Counted from the stretch's first letter, positions 39,573 through 54,234 are shown. The stretch: DNA of 64,000 nt from Oscarella lobularis (GCF_947507565.1 NC_089193.1:1794325-1858324), one strand, 5' to 3'. The notes: generated by a model from the sequence alone, not told the origin. Numbers and translations are program-made.

Positions 39573-42500
39573 ATGGTACTGTAGAGCGAAAGTTCGAAGC
39601 GTCGAGCGCTTTCTGAGCAACCGTTCTTTACTCCAGGCTTCGAAGAAGTCGGAATGCGTCAAGGTCGTCGTTCGATGTCGGCCCATGAGCGAGAAAGAGA
39701 CTCGCGAAGGAAACCAAAGGGCCGTGCGCATGGAAATCGCGCGCGGAAGCGTCCAAATTCGCAATCCCAAATCGAGATCGGATGAACGACAAAAGGAATT
39801 CACGTTCGACGCGATCTACGACTGGAAGTAAAAAGCAGAGCTCGAAAAAACCCGGAGATTTTCGACATAAGTGAAATTTCAGCTCGAGGCAAATGGACCT
39901 GTACAACGAAACGTTTCAGCCGATCGTCGAGTCCGTCTTAGAAGGATACAACGGTAAAAAATCAAAAAAATTTCCTCTACTATTTTTTAATTAAAACAGG
40001 AACAATTTTTGCTTATGGGCAAACGGGAACGGGGAAAACATACACCATGGAAGGTGTCAATAATCTAAGTATAGATATATATATATACATACGTTTATTT
40101 AATTAATTAAGGACTCCGAAATGACCCTGACCAAAGGGGAGTAATTCCCAATTCATTTGATCACATATTTACACACATAGCACGGTCACATGATCAGGTG
40201 ATTTACAGAGGTACTGGTTGGCCAAAAAGTAGCGTCCTCCTTGTCCCTTGTGTAGCAATATTTGGTCAGAGCATCATACTTAGAGATCTATCAGGTAAAA
40301 TTAGAAGGAAAAGTACGTTTCCTCTAGCAAATTCCATTGGCCTACAGGAAGAAGTAAGAGATTTGCTATCTAAAGACCAAAAGAAGAGGCTAGAATTGAG
40401 AGAGCGTCCCGATACCGGAGTCTATGTCAAAGTAACCAAATACCCCCCTTAGAAAAAGAGACGCATTTGAGTGATTGAGAATATTAGGACTTATCTTCCT
40501 TTGTAACGAAAGGCGTTAAGGAAATTGAGCACGTCATGAACGTTGGAAATCAGAACCGTTCAGTGGGGTACGTAGGGGATTTAGTCTGCATTAGGAAGAG
40601 CTAGTTTCTTTCTGAAGGCGAACGAATATGAATGAGCACTCTTCGCGATCCCACGCTATATTTATTATTACGGTTGAATGCAGTGAGGTTAGTCCGTTGC
40701 GTCTCTCTGTGGAAATACGACCCACGTGGTATTTCCAGATGGGTGCGGACGGGGAGAATCATATTCGCGTTGGAAAACTCAATTTGGTTGACTTGGCGGG
40801 AAGTGAACGCCAATCGAAAACGGGATCCGAAGTAGAAACGTTTTAAATTTGAAGAAAAAAAACGAGCTTTTATTAACTTACTATAGGGAGAACGGTTCAA
40901 GGAGGCAACGAAGATTAATTTATCGTTATCCGCGCTAGGAAACGTCATTCACGCACTAGTAGGAGTTTTACGAGTCTGAAATAACGTGCCTATGCACTGT
41001 AGTACGTTGATAGGTTGATGGGAAGTCTTCTCACATTCCCTATAGAGATTCGAAGCTGACTCGTCTTCTTGAAGGTAAGATATAGCAGGTTTTGTAGTCC
41101 TAGATGGAAAGTTAGGGTTCGCTGCTTAGATTCGCTCGGTGGAAATGCTAAGACTGTCATGGTAGCTACGATAGTAAGACAGAGAAACGTTTGTTTGCCG
41201 TTTCTTGAGGCGTGGACTTGTAGGGTCCTGCTGATTATAATTTCGAGGAGACTTTGACCACGTTACGGTACATTGGGTTGGAGTTGTAGAAGTGCTGGGG
41301 GATCGGTTGTGCTTTAGTTACGCAAATCGGGCAAAAGATATTAAAAATAAGCCGAAAATTAACGAGGATCCAAAGGACGCTTTGCTTAGAGAATTCCAGG
41401 AGGAAATAGCCAAGTAGGAAAGAATGATAGGCAATAGAGAGAAGACGAAGATGAGAATTTACGTAGACTCAAGGGCCATTTAGCTAAGAAAGGAAAGAAG
41501 AAAAAAAAGAAGAAGGGTCGAAGGAAGCAAGGCAAGAATTTCTCCACAAACTGGGACCTCTGAATTATATCTCTAGGCCCTAACGGTGAGATCATCGACG
41601 AAGAAGAGGACGATGACGAAGATGAGGACGAAGATCCGGCTGCAGCACTAAAACAGCAGCAGGCTGAGTTAGAAAAAAACAAGCAGGCTCTCTTGGAAAA
41701 TACTTCTTTAGTAGCTGAGGTAGATAGCAGAACGTCAGGTACGTTTACTTAGTTTTGGGGGTACCATAGGAAAGGGATAAGCTTCTGGAGGAAGTTCAGA
41801 AGAAGCAGGGACAATTAAAGAAGAAGCAGGAAGCTCGTGATAATATTGCGTCGAAGATTAAAGTAGTGCTAGCTAGTATAGTCGTACTTTTAATGAGTAA
41901 TTCGTATTTGAGGCTATGGAAAGCAAACTGCTGATTGGTGGGAAAAATATCTTTGATTATACTTCGGAACAGCAGAAAAGGGTAGAGGAGATAGAAAGGA
42001 AATTAGCTGAAGAACGAGTGAGGATATAGATAAGAAAATTCGCGTCAGTTTTTTTGAGAATTTGGTACTCGTACGTAGCAAGAGGAGAGAAAAATTCAAA
42101 AGAAATTAGCAGAGGAAGAAGACTCCGCTTTAGAAGCGAAGGAAACGTACGCAACAAAGCAGCAAGAAGTAGATGATAAGACTCGAAAACTGAAGAAGGC
42201 ATGTAGCAGACGTAGCCATCATATTACATCTATGATATCCTCACTAGCTATACGCCAAACTAGAAGCGCAAAAAGACGAAATAGTCGACGTTCAAGAGGA
42301 GCATTTTCGAGAACGACAGGAATTGCTTGAAGTTCAAGAAGAACTAGCTAAAGAACTCAAGCTAAAGTAAACGATAGAGGATAGATATTTAGATCGCGTG
42401 CATGCATGCTCTCAGATTGCTGATTCTCGAGCATTTTGTACCACTGGAAGAATCGGAAAAGATTTTCGATCGTGCCATGTACGATGATGAGGAGGACAAG

Positions 42501-43078
42501 TGGAAACTGAAGAAACTCGTGCGAGCTGAAGAGCAGGAAATGATGAAGAGACCCGTGTCAGCTTTGGGTAACAAAAGAGCGGTGACTGAGTACGAAAGAA
42601 TGGCAGCTGCAGTGGGAGGAAATCCAAGATACAAGGCAAGGATCCTAGAAAGAGATAGCGTAGGTCTTTTAGAGCTTTGTATTAGAGGGAGAATATATTA
42701 CTTGTTGAGCTCGATATGCCCAATCGGACTACTCGAGATTATGAAGGGCCTTCGTTGGCTCCGAGAGTGCAGGCTGCTTTGGATGCGGCTCTCTTAGAGG
42801 AAGACGAATTGACTCTTGATGCTGGGTAAATAAGAGGAGACCTAGACTAGATAGGCTATGGGATGGGACTGTCTTTCCTCAGGGTCATGTTTTCGGGGAA
42901 GGAGAGACCCAAAGCGAGGCGGAAAGAGCGCAGTCGAAAAAAGTGGGGTACACTGTAGTCAGTTTTTGATTTATTTGTAATATTGGCGTCGAATATTATT
43001 AGGGCAACGAAGGGCTCATCCGAGCCTTTGTATCCTGTATCGAGAGGCATCATGTCAACCCCTAAACGATTTGCATAG
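39573..43078 (+). CDS. KIF3B: KIF3B, kinesin-2 motor subunit
   Basis: Heterotrimeric kinesin-2 motor for intraflagellar transport. The start codon is placed at 39573-39575, directly followed by a GT donor. Exon 2 (39637..39827) gives [19 protein letters not shown]. Exon 3 (39883..39953) and exon 4 (from 40000) supply the P-loop [17 protein letters not shown]. Later exons carry [41 protein letters not shown] (switch I), [17 protein letters not shown] (switch II), [13 protein letters not shown] and [14 protein letters not shown]. The acidic neck [14 protein letters not shown] and the coiled-coil stalk with [20 protein letters not shown] distinguish KIF3B from KIF3A. Tail: [35 protein letters not shown]-stop at 43078. 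It lies 265 bp after ZW10 on the same strand. Confidence 0.95.
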
Positions 43079-43177
43079 CTGGAAACGATATGAGTGTCTA
43101 GGCCTATTTTTAAGGGGATTTCAGTATTATTCTTTGTTTAAGTCACGTGATTTTACCGTACGAACTCACGTGCTACA

Positions 43178-44273
43178 ATGGCATCGTCGTACGAATATCT
43201 AAAAAGCAGCACATGGGAAGAAGTGGAACAAGATCTGACCACCTCGGTAGCACAGTGTTCAAGAATGATGTTGTTTCAGTTGGCATGCATCCTTCATCTC
43301 GAAACGAATGACCGCGTTTTGCCCTCACGAGAAATTGTTAAACGATTATCCAGGTCTTTTACAGGAAAAGAAGACGATGCTAAAGGATTCGACGAAGCAT
43401 TCGCGGTAACCTTGTGTAAGAGCTTTCAGTTGGCGACAAGTAAACAACTCAAGCAGTTTGTAAAATCTGCCGAGGAGGACTTAGACAAAGATACGCGACG
43501 AACTGCTGATGAAATAAACGTTGCCAAGCGCGTTCTGAAAAAAATTCGAAGTATATGCGAGCGCCTAGATGCAGTATCCTTATGGGAAGAAAGCCCTCAG
43601 CCGCGACGTCGAAGCAGGATTGACGAGGTGAAAGATCTTGAAGCGTCCTCAAGCAGACCGCAATCGCCGCTGAGCAGGCCGCCGAGCACACTATCATTTG
43701 TCTCGAGATCCAGTACTCCTCCCACTGAAGTTGACCTTTGCTCTGACTCAGACTTTGATTCTTTGTCGCAAGCTGAAGGAGGTAAGAACTCCTAAAATGA
43801 AAGAAGTGCACGATGTGTGTGTACGATTACTTTTAGAAATCGGGTGTTGTAATAGCACCGTTCCTGTTCTTTGCAAGGATCACGCCTCTCTTGTAGATTC
43901 TCTAGAAGTATTGCTCGATACTCTAGAAAAGCAAGCGAGGCGCGTTTGCCTTTTTCTCCAAACGGAGTTTAAGCCCATTCTGCCTGGCTTCTATGACATT
44001 TCCTGTCCCGAAGTTTTACCTTCCTTGCTGTTTCTGCGATGTGCATACAACTACAACTGTACAAGTTGTCGAAGCACTGAGCACATCACTCTAAGATCAA
44101 AAGACTCCACTCTTCGGATTCCCTCGTGTCCAAAATGCATGATCGGTCGCATTGTTCATGATGTCATCAAAATGTCAAATCAAATATCATCACTCCACCT
44201 CTCGGTGGAGGAAGTTGTGGCTTTAGAAAAGTATACGTTTCTGCATCCAAAATCCAAAAAAGGAAAGCGATAA
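43178..44273 (+). CDS. Uncharacterised protein with C-terminal zinc-ribbon
   Basis: I do not recognise this family. Start MASSYEYLKSSTWEEVEQDL; exon 1 is 43178..43781 and a 55-nt intron (43782..43836, GTAAGA...TTTTAG) joins in frame to 43837..44273, giving 346 aa. The first 150 residues look helical and charged. A Ser/Pro-rich linker (SSSRPQSPLSRPPSTLSF) follows. The C-terminal half has Cys at CCNSTVPVLC and a zinc-ribbon-like C-x2-C-x19-C-x2-C motif (CTSC...CPKC). It ends in a basic tail HPKSKKGKR. It lies only 99 bp after the KIF3B stop on the same strand. The unspliced frame would end at 43795, so the intron is needed to reach the Cys-rich part. No function is proposed. Confidence 0.7.
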
Positions 44274-44327
44274 TACTTAATAAGGCAGTATGGTAATTAA
44301 ACAATTGAAAATAATTTAGATTACAAC

Positions 44328-44585
44328 ATGCGACAAAGACTGGAACCCCTTCGGCGGTACTGTAGCAGCACATTGGACTTGTCACAGTCTCAAGAGAGAT
44401 TGGACAAGATAACGAAAATTCATATTGCACTGCTCAATATGAGATTTCGAGTTTCTGATTGTCTTTGTCATGCCATTGCCGACGAAGAGCTAAAAGGTCT
44501 TCATTCTCGCTTTGAGAAGTTGCAAAAGGTGCTTCATGTAAATTCTTTCAAATGCAAGTTTTCGTGCAATGAAGCAGACAACTAG
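44328..44585 (+). CDS. Small ORF of unknown status (85 aa)
   Basis: Begins MRQRLEPLRRYCSSTLDLSQ after a plausible TTTAG acceptor and ends CNEADN-stop. Composition is protein-like (leucine heptad spacing, several Cys). I could not join it in phase to the preceding zinc-ribbon gene, whose own stop is 55 bp upstream. It may be a terminal exon of an alternative transcript, a small gene or chance. Confidence 0.3.
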   Translation: MRQRLEPLRRYCSSTLDLSQSQERLDKITKIHIALLNMRFRVSDCLCHAIADEELKGLHSRFEKLQKVLHVNSFKCKFSCNEADN

Positions 44586-44682
44586 ACCATAGACACTTGT
44601 GTGCAGTGTTGTATCAATATCAGGCATTCTCTAACCTATCGATTCTTAGCGTGCGGCCGTGCGCAGCGTCGTCCTTCCAGCT

Positions 44683-45739
44683 ATGCTTTCTGTAGAAAGC
44701 AGTTCGAATTCGAAGTAACGCAGTTTCCCGAATCACCGTCATTTTCTACCTCCTTCCTCCTAGCCGACTAGAAGGATCGTGGGTCTCGAACCCGACGTCA
44801 ATTGCGGTCCCCAGCGGAAGCCACTCGCAATCGCACTCAAGAGACGTTCTCCTATCGACAGCGGTCGCGCTATCATCGTCTCCCGTCTTTACGAGAGGAC
44901 TAGGAAGTGGAGGAGGTCGAGAAAGGCAAGAAACGGCGAATAAACTCGTTACATTGTTGTGGAACGATCCCCGCCCCCCCTTTCTATAGGGAAAGCGTCT
45001 TCCCTTTACACTCGTCCGATCTATCGTCGGACGGCAACAACGTCGAGCACAGTCACATAGACGATTTCGAATCGGATGTGAGTCTTCGGGGGGAAAGGAA
45101 AACACAGAAAAACTCGAATCTTTTTCTCTCCCTATCCCTAAGGATTGGATGCCTTCTGGAGATGGCAACTATCTAACCGATTTCGACGATGTGTCGGTCA
45201 CAGCGTCGGACGGTAAGAATCATACATAGAGTCGAATTTTTTTAATTAATTAAGTTTCGACGTTTAGATTTAGATTTTCATCACGAGTTATATTACTTTG
45301 TAGAGGAGCCGTCAAAAAGTATGTTATATAGCGAGACTTTGATTTCATAGCCCCTCACTTCCTTTTTCTCTCTCTCTCTCTGTTCATAAGAAAAGGCCAA
45401 GTGCCCAGAACATCACTGTAAAGAGAGAAAAACGAAATCACAAAAGGTGATATCACTATATAGGAAGAGTAGCGTAGTCTCAATGATTCGATTAGAGTGA
45501 CTGGGACAAGAAGCACTATTACCAGCGACTGTTGAGCCTATCTAGAGGCAAGCGAGAACGCAGCAAAGAAAAGCAGCAGCAATACAAGCGAGGCCTCAAG
45601 GAAAAGAGAAGCGGACTATTTCAACAAGAAGAAGTACAAAGTCACATAATAATAATAAATTAAGATAATGATTTTTTAATAGGTAATATTCCTTGAGCGA
45701 TCTGCAGACGACAGAGAGGAGTTTCTTGTTGTGGATTAA
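44683..45739 (+). CDS. Uncharacterised protein with FAM199X-like C-terminus
   Basis: Probable six- or seven-exon gene. A start at 44683 (MLSVESSSNSN after a 49-nt intron) leads into a Ser-rich exon (SNPTSIAVPSGSHSQSHSRD). Next come an acidic exon SVFPLHSSDLSSDGNNVEHS near 44993-45078, then DWMPSGDGNYLTDFDDVSVT near 45143, LDFHHELYYFVEEPSK near 45270 and KAKCPEHHCKERKTKSQK near 45393. The penultimate exon encodes SDWDKKHYYQRLLSLSRGKR and a basic coiled segment ending GLKEKRSGLFQQEEV. The last short exon ends REEFLVVD-stop. The R-S-G-L-F-x2-E-E-V end after basic repeats resembles FAM199X, but the central FAM199X domain is not seen. The junction near 44940-44990 is ambiguous. Confidence 0.5.
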
Positions 45740-45792
45740 ATTATGTCACGCGATGATTAGTATCAATACGAATCCCCACATAAGATTACGTA

Positions 45793-46839
45793 TTATTTTT
45801 TGACTGGCGCCTTGCTGTTTTGACTTAGCTTCACCGCCTGTTTACGCATCTGCGAAAGTCGTCTTGCCTGCGCCGCTCCTTCGACGGGACTCATGCCTCT
45901 GCTACTGTTTCCCGCATAGGATGACTCTTGGAAGAAGCCAGCAGGGGATGATCTTCCACCCGAGGTAGCAGAACCCTGAGATAGTCATTTTAGAGAGTGT
46001 GTTTTTAGCCTGTGCATTCGTTTTACCTTCTCTACGCTTATTCGCCTAGCAAAGGACGGTATCTTTCTCAGCGGAGGTGGTCCCGCTTTTGTGGGGCGTC
46101 CAGCGCCACTCTTTACAGGTGCAGTCCCACTCTACATGTAAGCAAATATAAAAGAAAAATATACATATATTCTTTATGTTTTGCCTGTTTTGTATTGGCT
46201 TCGAATCCCTCAAAGTCATCACAAGAATCCGTCTCCTCATCGTCTTCCTCTACCTCATTCTTCTTATCGTCATCGTCCTCGTCATCGTCGCTGAGAGACT
46301 CAATCTTAGAACGTTTCTTTGGCACTGTTATTTCCTCGACATCATCATCTAGTTGAGAATCCCGTATGGAGCTCTCCTGCTCCTGTTCCTCTTCCGTGAC
46401 CATTAGAAGGCCGTGTTCTGACATAAATTTACTGATTTCGTCGTCGTCGTCATGGCCACCACTGTTGCCTGTGTCCGATTTTGCCATGGTGATGGACGAT
46501 GATGGTAAGACGAGTTCCACGACTTCTTCCTCTCCCTCCTCTTTTAAACTCGATCCCGATGACGTAGTAGTTTCTTCGATGACGTCAGATATTTCCCGGA
46601 CAATTGTCGGGTTCTGTAAAGAAACGGGGACTTGGGCGAGATTAGGAAAGGCATAGGGGGAGGCGCCCTACTGCGGCAATTGGAGACGTTTCCTTCGATT
46701 TTTCGCTATTGGGAACAAGCCATCGGCACGATTTCTTCGAATGCTCGGCTAGAAGGTCGTAGAGGCACTTGTCCGATCCCGGTCGGGTCGAATTGAAGTA
46801 GCCTAACGCTTTGACGAGAAGAGGATAAGGATCGGTCAT
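45793..46839 (-). CDS. Uncharacterised acidic, basic-tailed protein
   Basis: Family not recognised. Exon 1 from 46839 encodes MTDPYPLLVKALGYFNSTRP and LYDLLAEHSKKSCRWLVP. A 55-nt intron (GTAGGG...TTACAG) joins in phase 0 to NPTIVREISDVIEETTTSSG. A long acidic part ([37 protein letters not shown]) follows. Downstream exons encode a basic Ser/Arg/Lys tail (PPPLRKIPSFARRISVEKVK; GMSPVEGAAQARRLSQMRKQ; SKAPVKK-stop). Repeated S/T-P and R-x-S motifs suggest a phosphorylated nuclear protein, which is inference. It converges with the preceding plus-strand gene (stops 53 bp apart). Confidence 0.6.
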
Positions 46840-46937
46840 AGAGAGCCTATTCTTACGGTGCAGTATGTCGTACGTACCATTGTTGATTCAATTAGCAAAA
46901 GTACAGTAGATACACGTGCACTCACAAGTCACAGTGT

Positions 46938-47794
46938 CTAAGTGCTGTTTTTCTTGTAATACTTGACCATTTCGTCGCGCGATTTGAGGGGCGATGACGT
47001 AGAGAGAAAATTGATTACAGATGCTGGTATTGATCCTTTAAAATCAATCTGAAAAATGAGCGTTACTTTGCTCGAATTCGGATCATCGGCATTGGGTCGA
47101 ACAACGACACCCGAAAATATTGTTTGGGCTCTAGTAAAAAATCCACATATAATATAGACGCGTAACTATTTTTTCTCACCGAACTAAATTTGATTGGGGA
47201 GGAGCCTTGGGATGAGTTGCATGCTTGTAAAGTATCATTGTTTTATCGTCACCCTTTCTAACAGTGCAAGTCTGAACGACATCTCGATTCTTGCACGGAA
47301 AAGGAAACTTGCCCACCCTAAAAATCCCACTAGTACTGTACACTTTGTATATCTGAATAGCTGAGTACCAATGAATGACTTTGTGGTCATCGTTGGACTC
47401 AATGACTTCGATTGAAGCAAACTGCGTGTCCCATTTCTTTCTTAGATCAATATCAGTTAGGAGTTCAACGACTGCACGACGGCAAGAAACCCTCTCTTAG
47501 TCTAACAAAATTTAATTTCTACTGTATATAATGCACACACTCACCGTCTTTCATTGGAACACCGGGATATTGAAGGAATCCCTAATAGTGAGTGAAACAT
47601 TCCAATGCCCAGGTATTATTATAAGAGGGGTCTACTTTGAGAAGATGTATGCTCTCTCCAGACGTCTTTTTACGCCACACGGAAGCGTCCGAAGTCTGCT
47701 TTGCCACTGACCATCCCTTATCGCTGTCAGACTCTTCTTCAAGCAAACGATCGAAATCGGCATCAGAACACACAACTGATCCTTCCGCTGCCAT
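46938..47794 (-). CDS. START-domain lipid-transfer protein (PCTP/STARD10-like)
   Basis: Starts MAAEGSVVCSDADFDRLLEE. The START domain covers nearly the whole protein: GWSVAKQTSDASVWRKK, YPGVPMKDVVVELLTDIDLR continuing KKWDTQFASIEVIE, VIHWYSAIQIYKV, FPFPCKNRDVVQTCTVRK, and the C-terminal helix region SKVTLIFQIDFKGSIPASVI ending MVKYYKKNST-stop. About four introns of 50-60 nt. A short single-domain START protein fits the PCTP/STARD7/STARD10 group. The lipid is unknown. It is divergent from ARHGAP39. Confidence 0.85.
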
Positions 47795-51029
<3,235 letters not shown>

Positions 51030-52160
51030 CTAAAAGTGTCTGTGTCGTTCTTTGCGTATGTACGTGTGACTGTGTTTTTGATAAGGTAATAAAGATAAAT
51101 GAGAATGAAATTCACAAGATTTTACAGTAGAATTAAAGGTTTTTGCTTAGCGGGCTTTTTTATTCCGGATATACGGGTTTCGGCACATGATCATCACGTG
51201 ATGGGGTCAGAATTCGAAGAGAACGCTTCTGGGCTGTGTGAGCACTTAGACGCTTCATCACTCCAGTGTTACTGTCCACCATTGTTCCGCACAAGTCGTC
51301 GCACGCTTTGCATCATGGAAAGTAGAGACGGAGACCCGAGAGAACGTTTTTTTTGGACTCACTACCACGTGATAGCGATTTATCCAATTGATTCACAGTA
51401 TGCTCTATTGCGTCATCGTAGGTTAGCATTCCCGGATAACGGCGTGACTGCAGAGAAGCGTTCGATGTTTGGAGCGCTGTAGGCCAAGTTCCTGTCGATT
51501 TGATCGCGTCTTATCGGTGAGTATCGGTTGTTTGGATTAATTAGCGTTCGGTTTATCCGCCCAGCGCGCGATTTCGCGGCGAGGGGCCCCTCGATAGATT
51601 TTCGAGCCGATCCTCTCTCGCCCGTTCGTTTTTTTCCCTGTGCGAATCTTCCAATGGCATGCGCGCGAGTGAAACCTACTCTATCTCGTCTTTTTAGTGC
51701 TCTTTTCTTCGCCTGGCGCGTGGCGGCGGCGGCGAAAAGGCAGCAGCAGCAACAGCGGCGCTTCTGCGTCGTTTATAAGCACGCTGGACGAAGAATCGCT
51801 ATTTCAGGTAAGTTATACAGACTCGTCTTGCAACGAGAAGAGGGGCCCCCCTTACGTTCCTTCTAACTGAAGTAGGCTCTTTTCTCTTTTGTTTTAGTCT
51901 TTTCTGCGAACTGAAGTGTTCAAGGTGGCAAGAGAACGTCTTCGCGCGCGTTTTTTAGTGCATGAAAATTTTAATGCATGAAATTCGCAGTACAGTAGAA
52001 GCCTTTGATCTCCAGGGTATGGAGACAAAGGCCGCGCGCTTTAGCTTAGGGTAGCTTGCGTGCACTCGCAGTGCGCAAGTCTCCGGAGAAGCGAACGCGA
52101 GTAGACCACGCAGTAGGTCGCGCGAGCGTGTATTTTCAATAAATATAGGCGAAGCTATGT
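51030..52160 (+). other. Intergenic stretch, possible non-coding transcript
   Basis: No conserved protein seen. After the ARHGAP39 poly(A) signal there is A/T-rich sequence with one copy of a dispersed repeat (about 51138-51176). GTGAGT-like and GTAAGTT donors near 51515 and 51808, a TTTTAG acceptor near 51897 and an AATAAA near 52139 would fit a spliced transcript. Its best frame (MACARVKPTLSRLFSALFFA, Gln run) is short and stops soon after the junction. Non-coding RNA or nothing. Confidence 0.25.
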
Positions 52161-52294
52161 TCAAAATTTTATTCGAAATATCCCGTATGTAACAATTAAA
52201 TTACAAAGTCCTTCTTCCTCCTCCTCCTCCTCCTCCTTTCTTGGTTGTCCCTGGGCCGTCGCTCCTGCGCTGCCACTTGACCCCCCTAGGAGGC

Positions 52295-52555
52295 CAAGCG
52301 GTGAGACTGAGACTGCAGTCCCCACAGTGAACTTTAACCCAAGTCCACAGGGGGTAGGCACATTAACCTCCAGCCACCAAGGAGGGAGACTTTAACCCAA
52401 GTCCCCAGGGGAGAGCACATTAACCTCCAGCCCACAAGGAGGGAGACTTTGCCCAAGTCCCCAGGGTGAACTTTAACCCAAGTCCACAGGGGAGGCGCTG
52501 ATTAACCTCCAGCCCACAAGGAGGGAGACTTTAACCCAAGTCCCCAGGGTGATGT
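52295..52555. repeat. Short composite tandem repeat
   Basis: Four to five imperfect copies of a unit containing CTTTAACCCAAGTCC, CCAGGG or ACAGGG, and TTAACCTCCAGCCCACAAGG. Copy spacing alternates because some copies lack the AGGAGGGAGAC part. No coding function. Confidence 0.8.
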
Positions 52556-52854
52556 CTTCGTCTACATCTTCTTCTTTCTGCATCTAATATCGTCGGATTG
52601 GTTGATCCGTTGGGGAGAGGAGAGAACTAAAATTCAAATTGAAACCAGTGCATTCAAATCTACTGTCTTATTTACCTTGAATGACTTGAGGAACGCCGTG
52701 GAGGAGGAGGGAATTGATCCATGTATTGATATAGGCATCTACAAAAAATGCTGATTTCAGCCAAAATTTGAGGTGTGAGGTCCTTTTGGTGCTGCAAAAT
52801 TAAACAGGCAACCCATCCCCATCGTTTTATAAAGAAATCTTAGCAATCGGAGAG

Positions 52855-53375
52855 GTTACCAAAATGAGCAAAAACCATGAACTATAGTTCACGGTTGCTT
52901 AAAAATCTCAACTCACGGATTTCCAAATAAACGCGCTAGATCTACTCTATTTTATCATTAGAACAACCCTACAAGGTCAGACACTTTGTACGGATCGAAT
53001 TTCACACGAAAAAAAGATCCGCTTCCGGTCACACTAGTATCAGCCACGCCCCTCAAAAAATCAACAAATTTGGTGCAGTAGACAAATTTGAGACCGCGGA
53101 GTTAACTATGGATTTCAGTTCTATCGTTTGACGTAGAAAATTCGGAGTTTTGAGAGATAGGGTTTTTGACCAAAAACCATGGACTATAGTTCACGGTTGC
53201 CTAAAATCTCTACCTCACCGATTCTCGAATAAACGTGCTGGATCTATCGCAGTTTCATAGTTTAACATTTCTACGGGGTCAGACAGTTAGTGCGGGTAAT
53301 TCTATGAAATGAAATTTGACCAAAACCGTGAACTATAGCCCATGGTTTTTCAATCGCGCCGATTTCCTATCTAAC
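52855..53375. repeat. Degenerate repeat with palindromic core
   Basis: Three occurrences of a near-perfect palindrome around GAACTATAGTTC, extended to AACCATGAACTATAGTTCAC plus GGTT, at about 52875, 53178 and 53332 (the last two diverged). The following about 130 bp (TTAAAAATCTCAACTCACGG, AAATAAACGCGCTAGATCTA, GGTCAGACA) is duplicated with the first two, about 300 bp apart. Decayed element or structured regulatory repeat. Confidence 0.7.
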
Positions 53376-53492
53376 AGTCTTAAGCGATAGATACTCTTTG
53401 TCCTAGTTTTAAGATCGACACTGGCTACTCAACTTAGAGCGAAAACGGGTTCGAAAAATTGGGAGCGGGGCGAGTAGCCGTTTCACTTTCTT

Positions 53493-53900
53493 TTGGGGCT
53501 CCCTTCAAGTCGCGATCGCTTGTCTTACCGTCTTGCTTGTCCAGGGATGATTTTTAAGCGGACAACTAGCTTAAACGGCTTGTCGATGAACGAGAATGAC
53601 GATCGAAGGCGCACGTGGTGTTCGCGATGTCTAAAGAGGGCTCCCCATAGTCTTTTTCACTACGCGATCCTTCTTTTGTTCTTACTTTCAAACTTGAGAC
53701 TCCTTCGAGTGCTTTTTCGCTTCGTTTTCGACGTCATTTCGCAAGACGAAAATCGCGTCCGGGAACCGAGATACAGAACATACGGGTTTGCAGACACAGG
53801 CTACCAAATAATTTTCACTGTACGTAGCCACCTCGGTAAAAAAACCCGCAGGAGAGAGCCAAATTGTCGCTGCTCGGTATTTACAGTAGCCCATATGTAG
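53493..53900 (+). other. Open frame of doubtful status
   Basis: 135-codon frame MGLPSSRDRLSYRLACPGMI with one hydrophobic stretch (FHYAILLLFLLSN). No recognised domain, no conserved splice context. Its end (ADTGYQIIFTVRSHL onward) overlaps dispersed repeat sequence. Most likely chance; listed because it is the only sizeable frame in this gene-poor block. Confidence 0.15.
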
Positions 53901-53904
53901 AAGA

Positions 53905-54020
53905 AACGATTTTGCTTAGCGGGCTTTTTTATTCCGGATATACGGGTAAGACACCGGTACCCACAATTTTACAGTAGCCCGTATAAAAAAGGAACGGTCT
54001 TTTGGATATACGGGTTTTAG
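53905..54020. repeat. Dispersed repeat copies
   Basis: GCTTAGCGGGCTTTTTTATT followed by CCGGATATACGGGT occurs here (about 53913-53947) and again at about 51145-51180. A related TTGGATATACGGGTTTTAGG plus ACAGTAGCCCGTATAAAAAA lies at 53970-54020. Small dispersed family; no gene. Confidence 0.75.
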
Positions 54021-54234
54021 GACACTGACACTATTTTCAAACGTGTTTATATATATTATTCTTAATTGTTATTGTACAATGCGTAAAAAATCGCAAGTCC
54101 TCTATGAATGTCTGCCTTTTCAAGCAATTAAATTCTAGGTGAAAATTATTAGTTCTTTTTCTTTATTTACACAGATGGTTTCTCTCTACACAAAAACGAC
54201 GTAATGCCAACCGAATTCTCAATGCCAATTGAAT

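Noticed and set aside
44746-45168. 140-codon minus-strand frame
   Set aside because: Low-complexity shadow opposite plus-strand exons that splice into a coherent protein; no domain.
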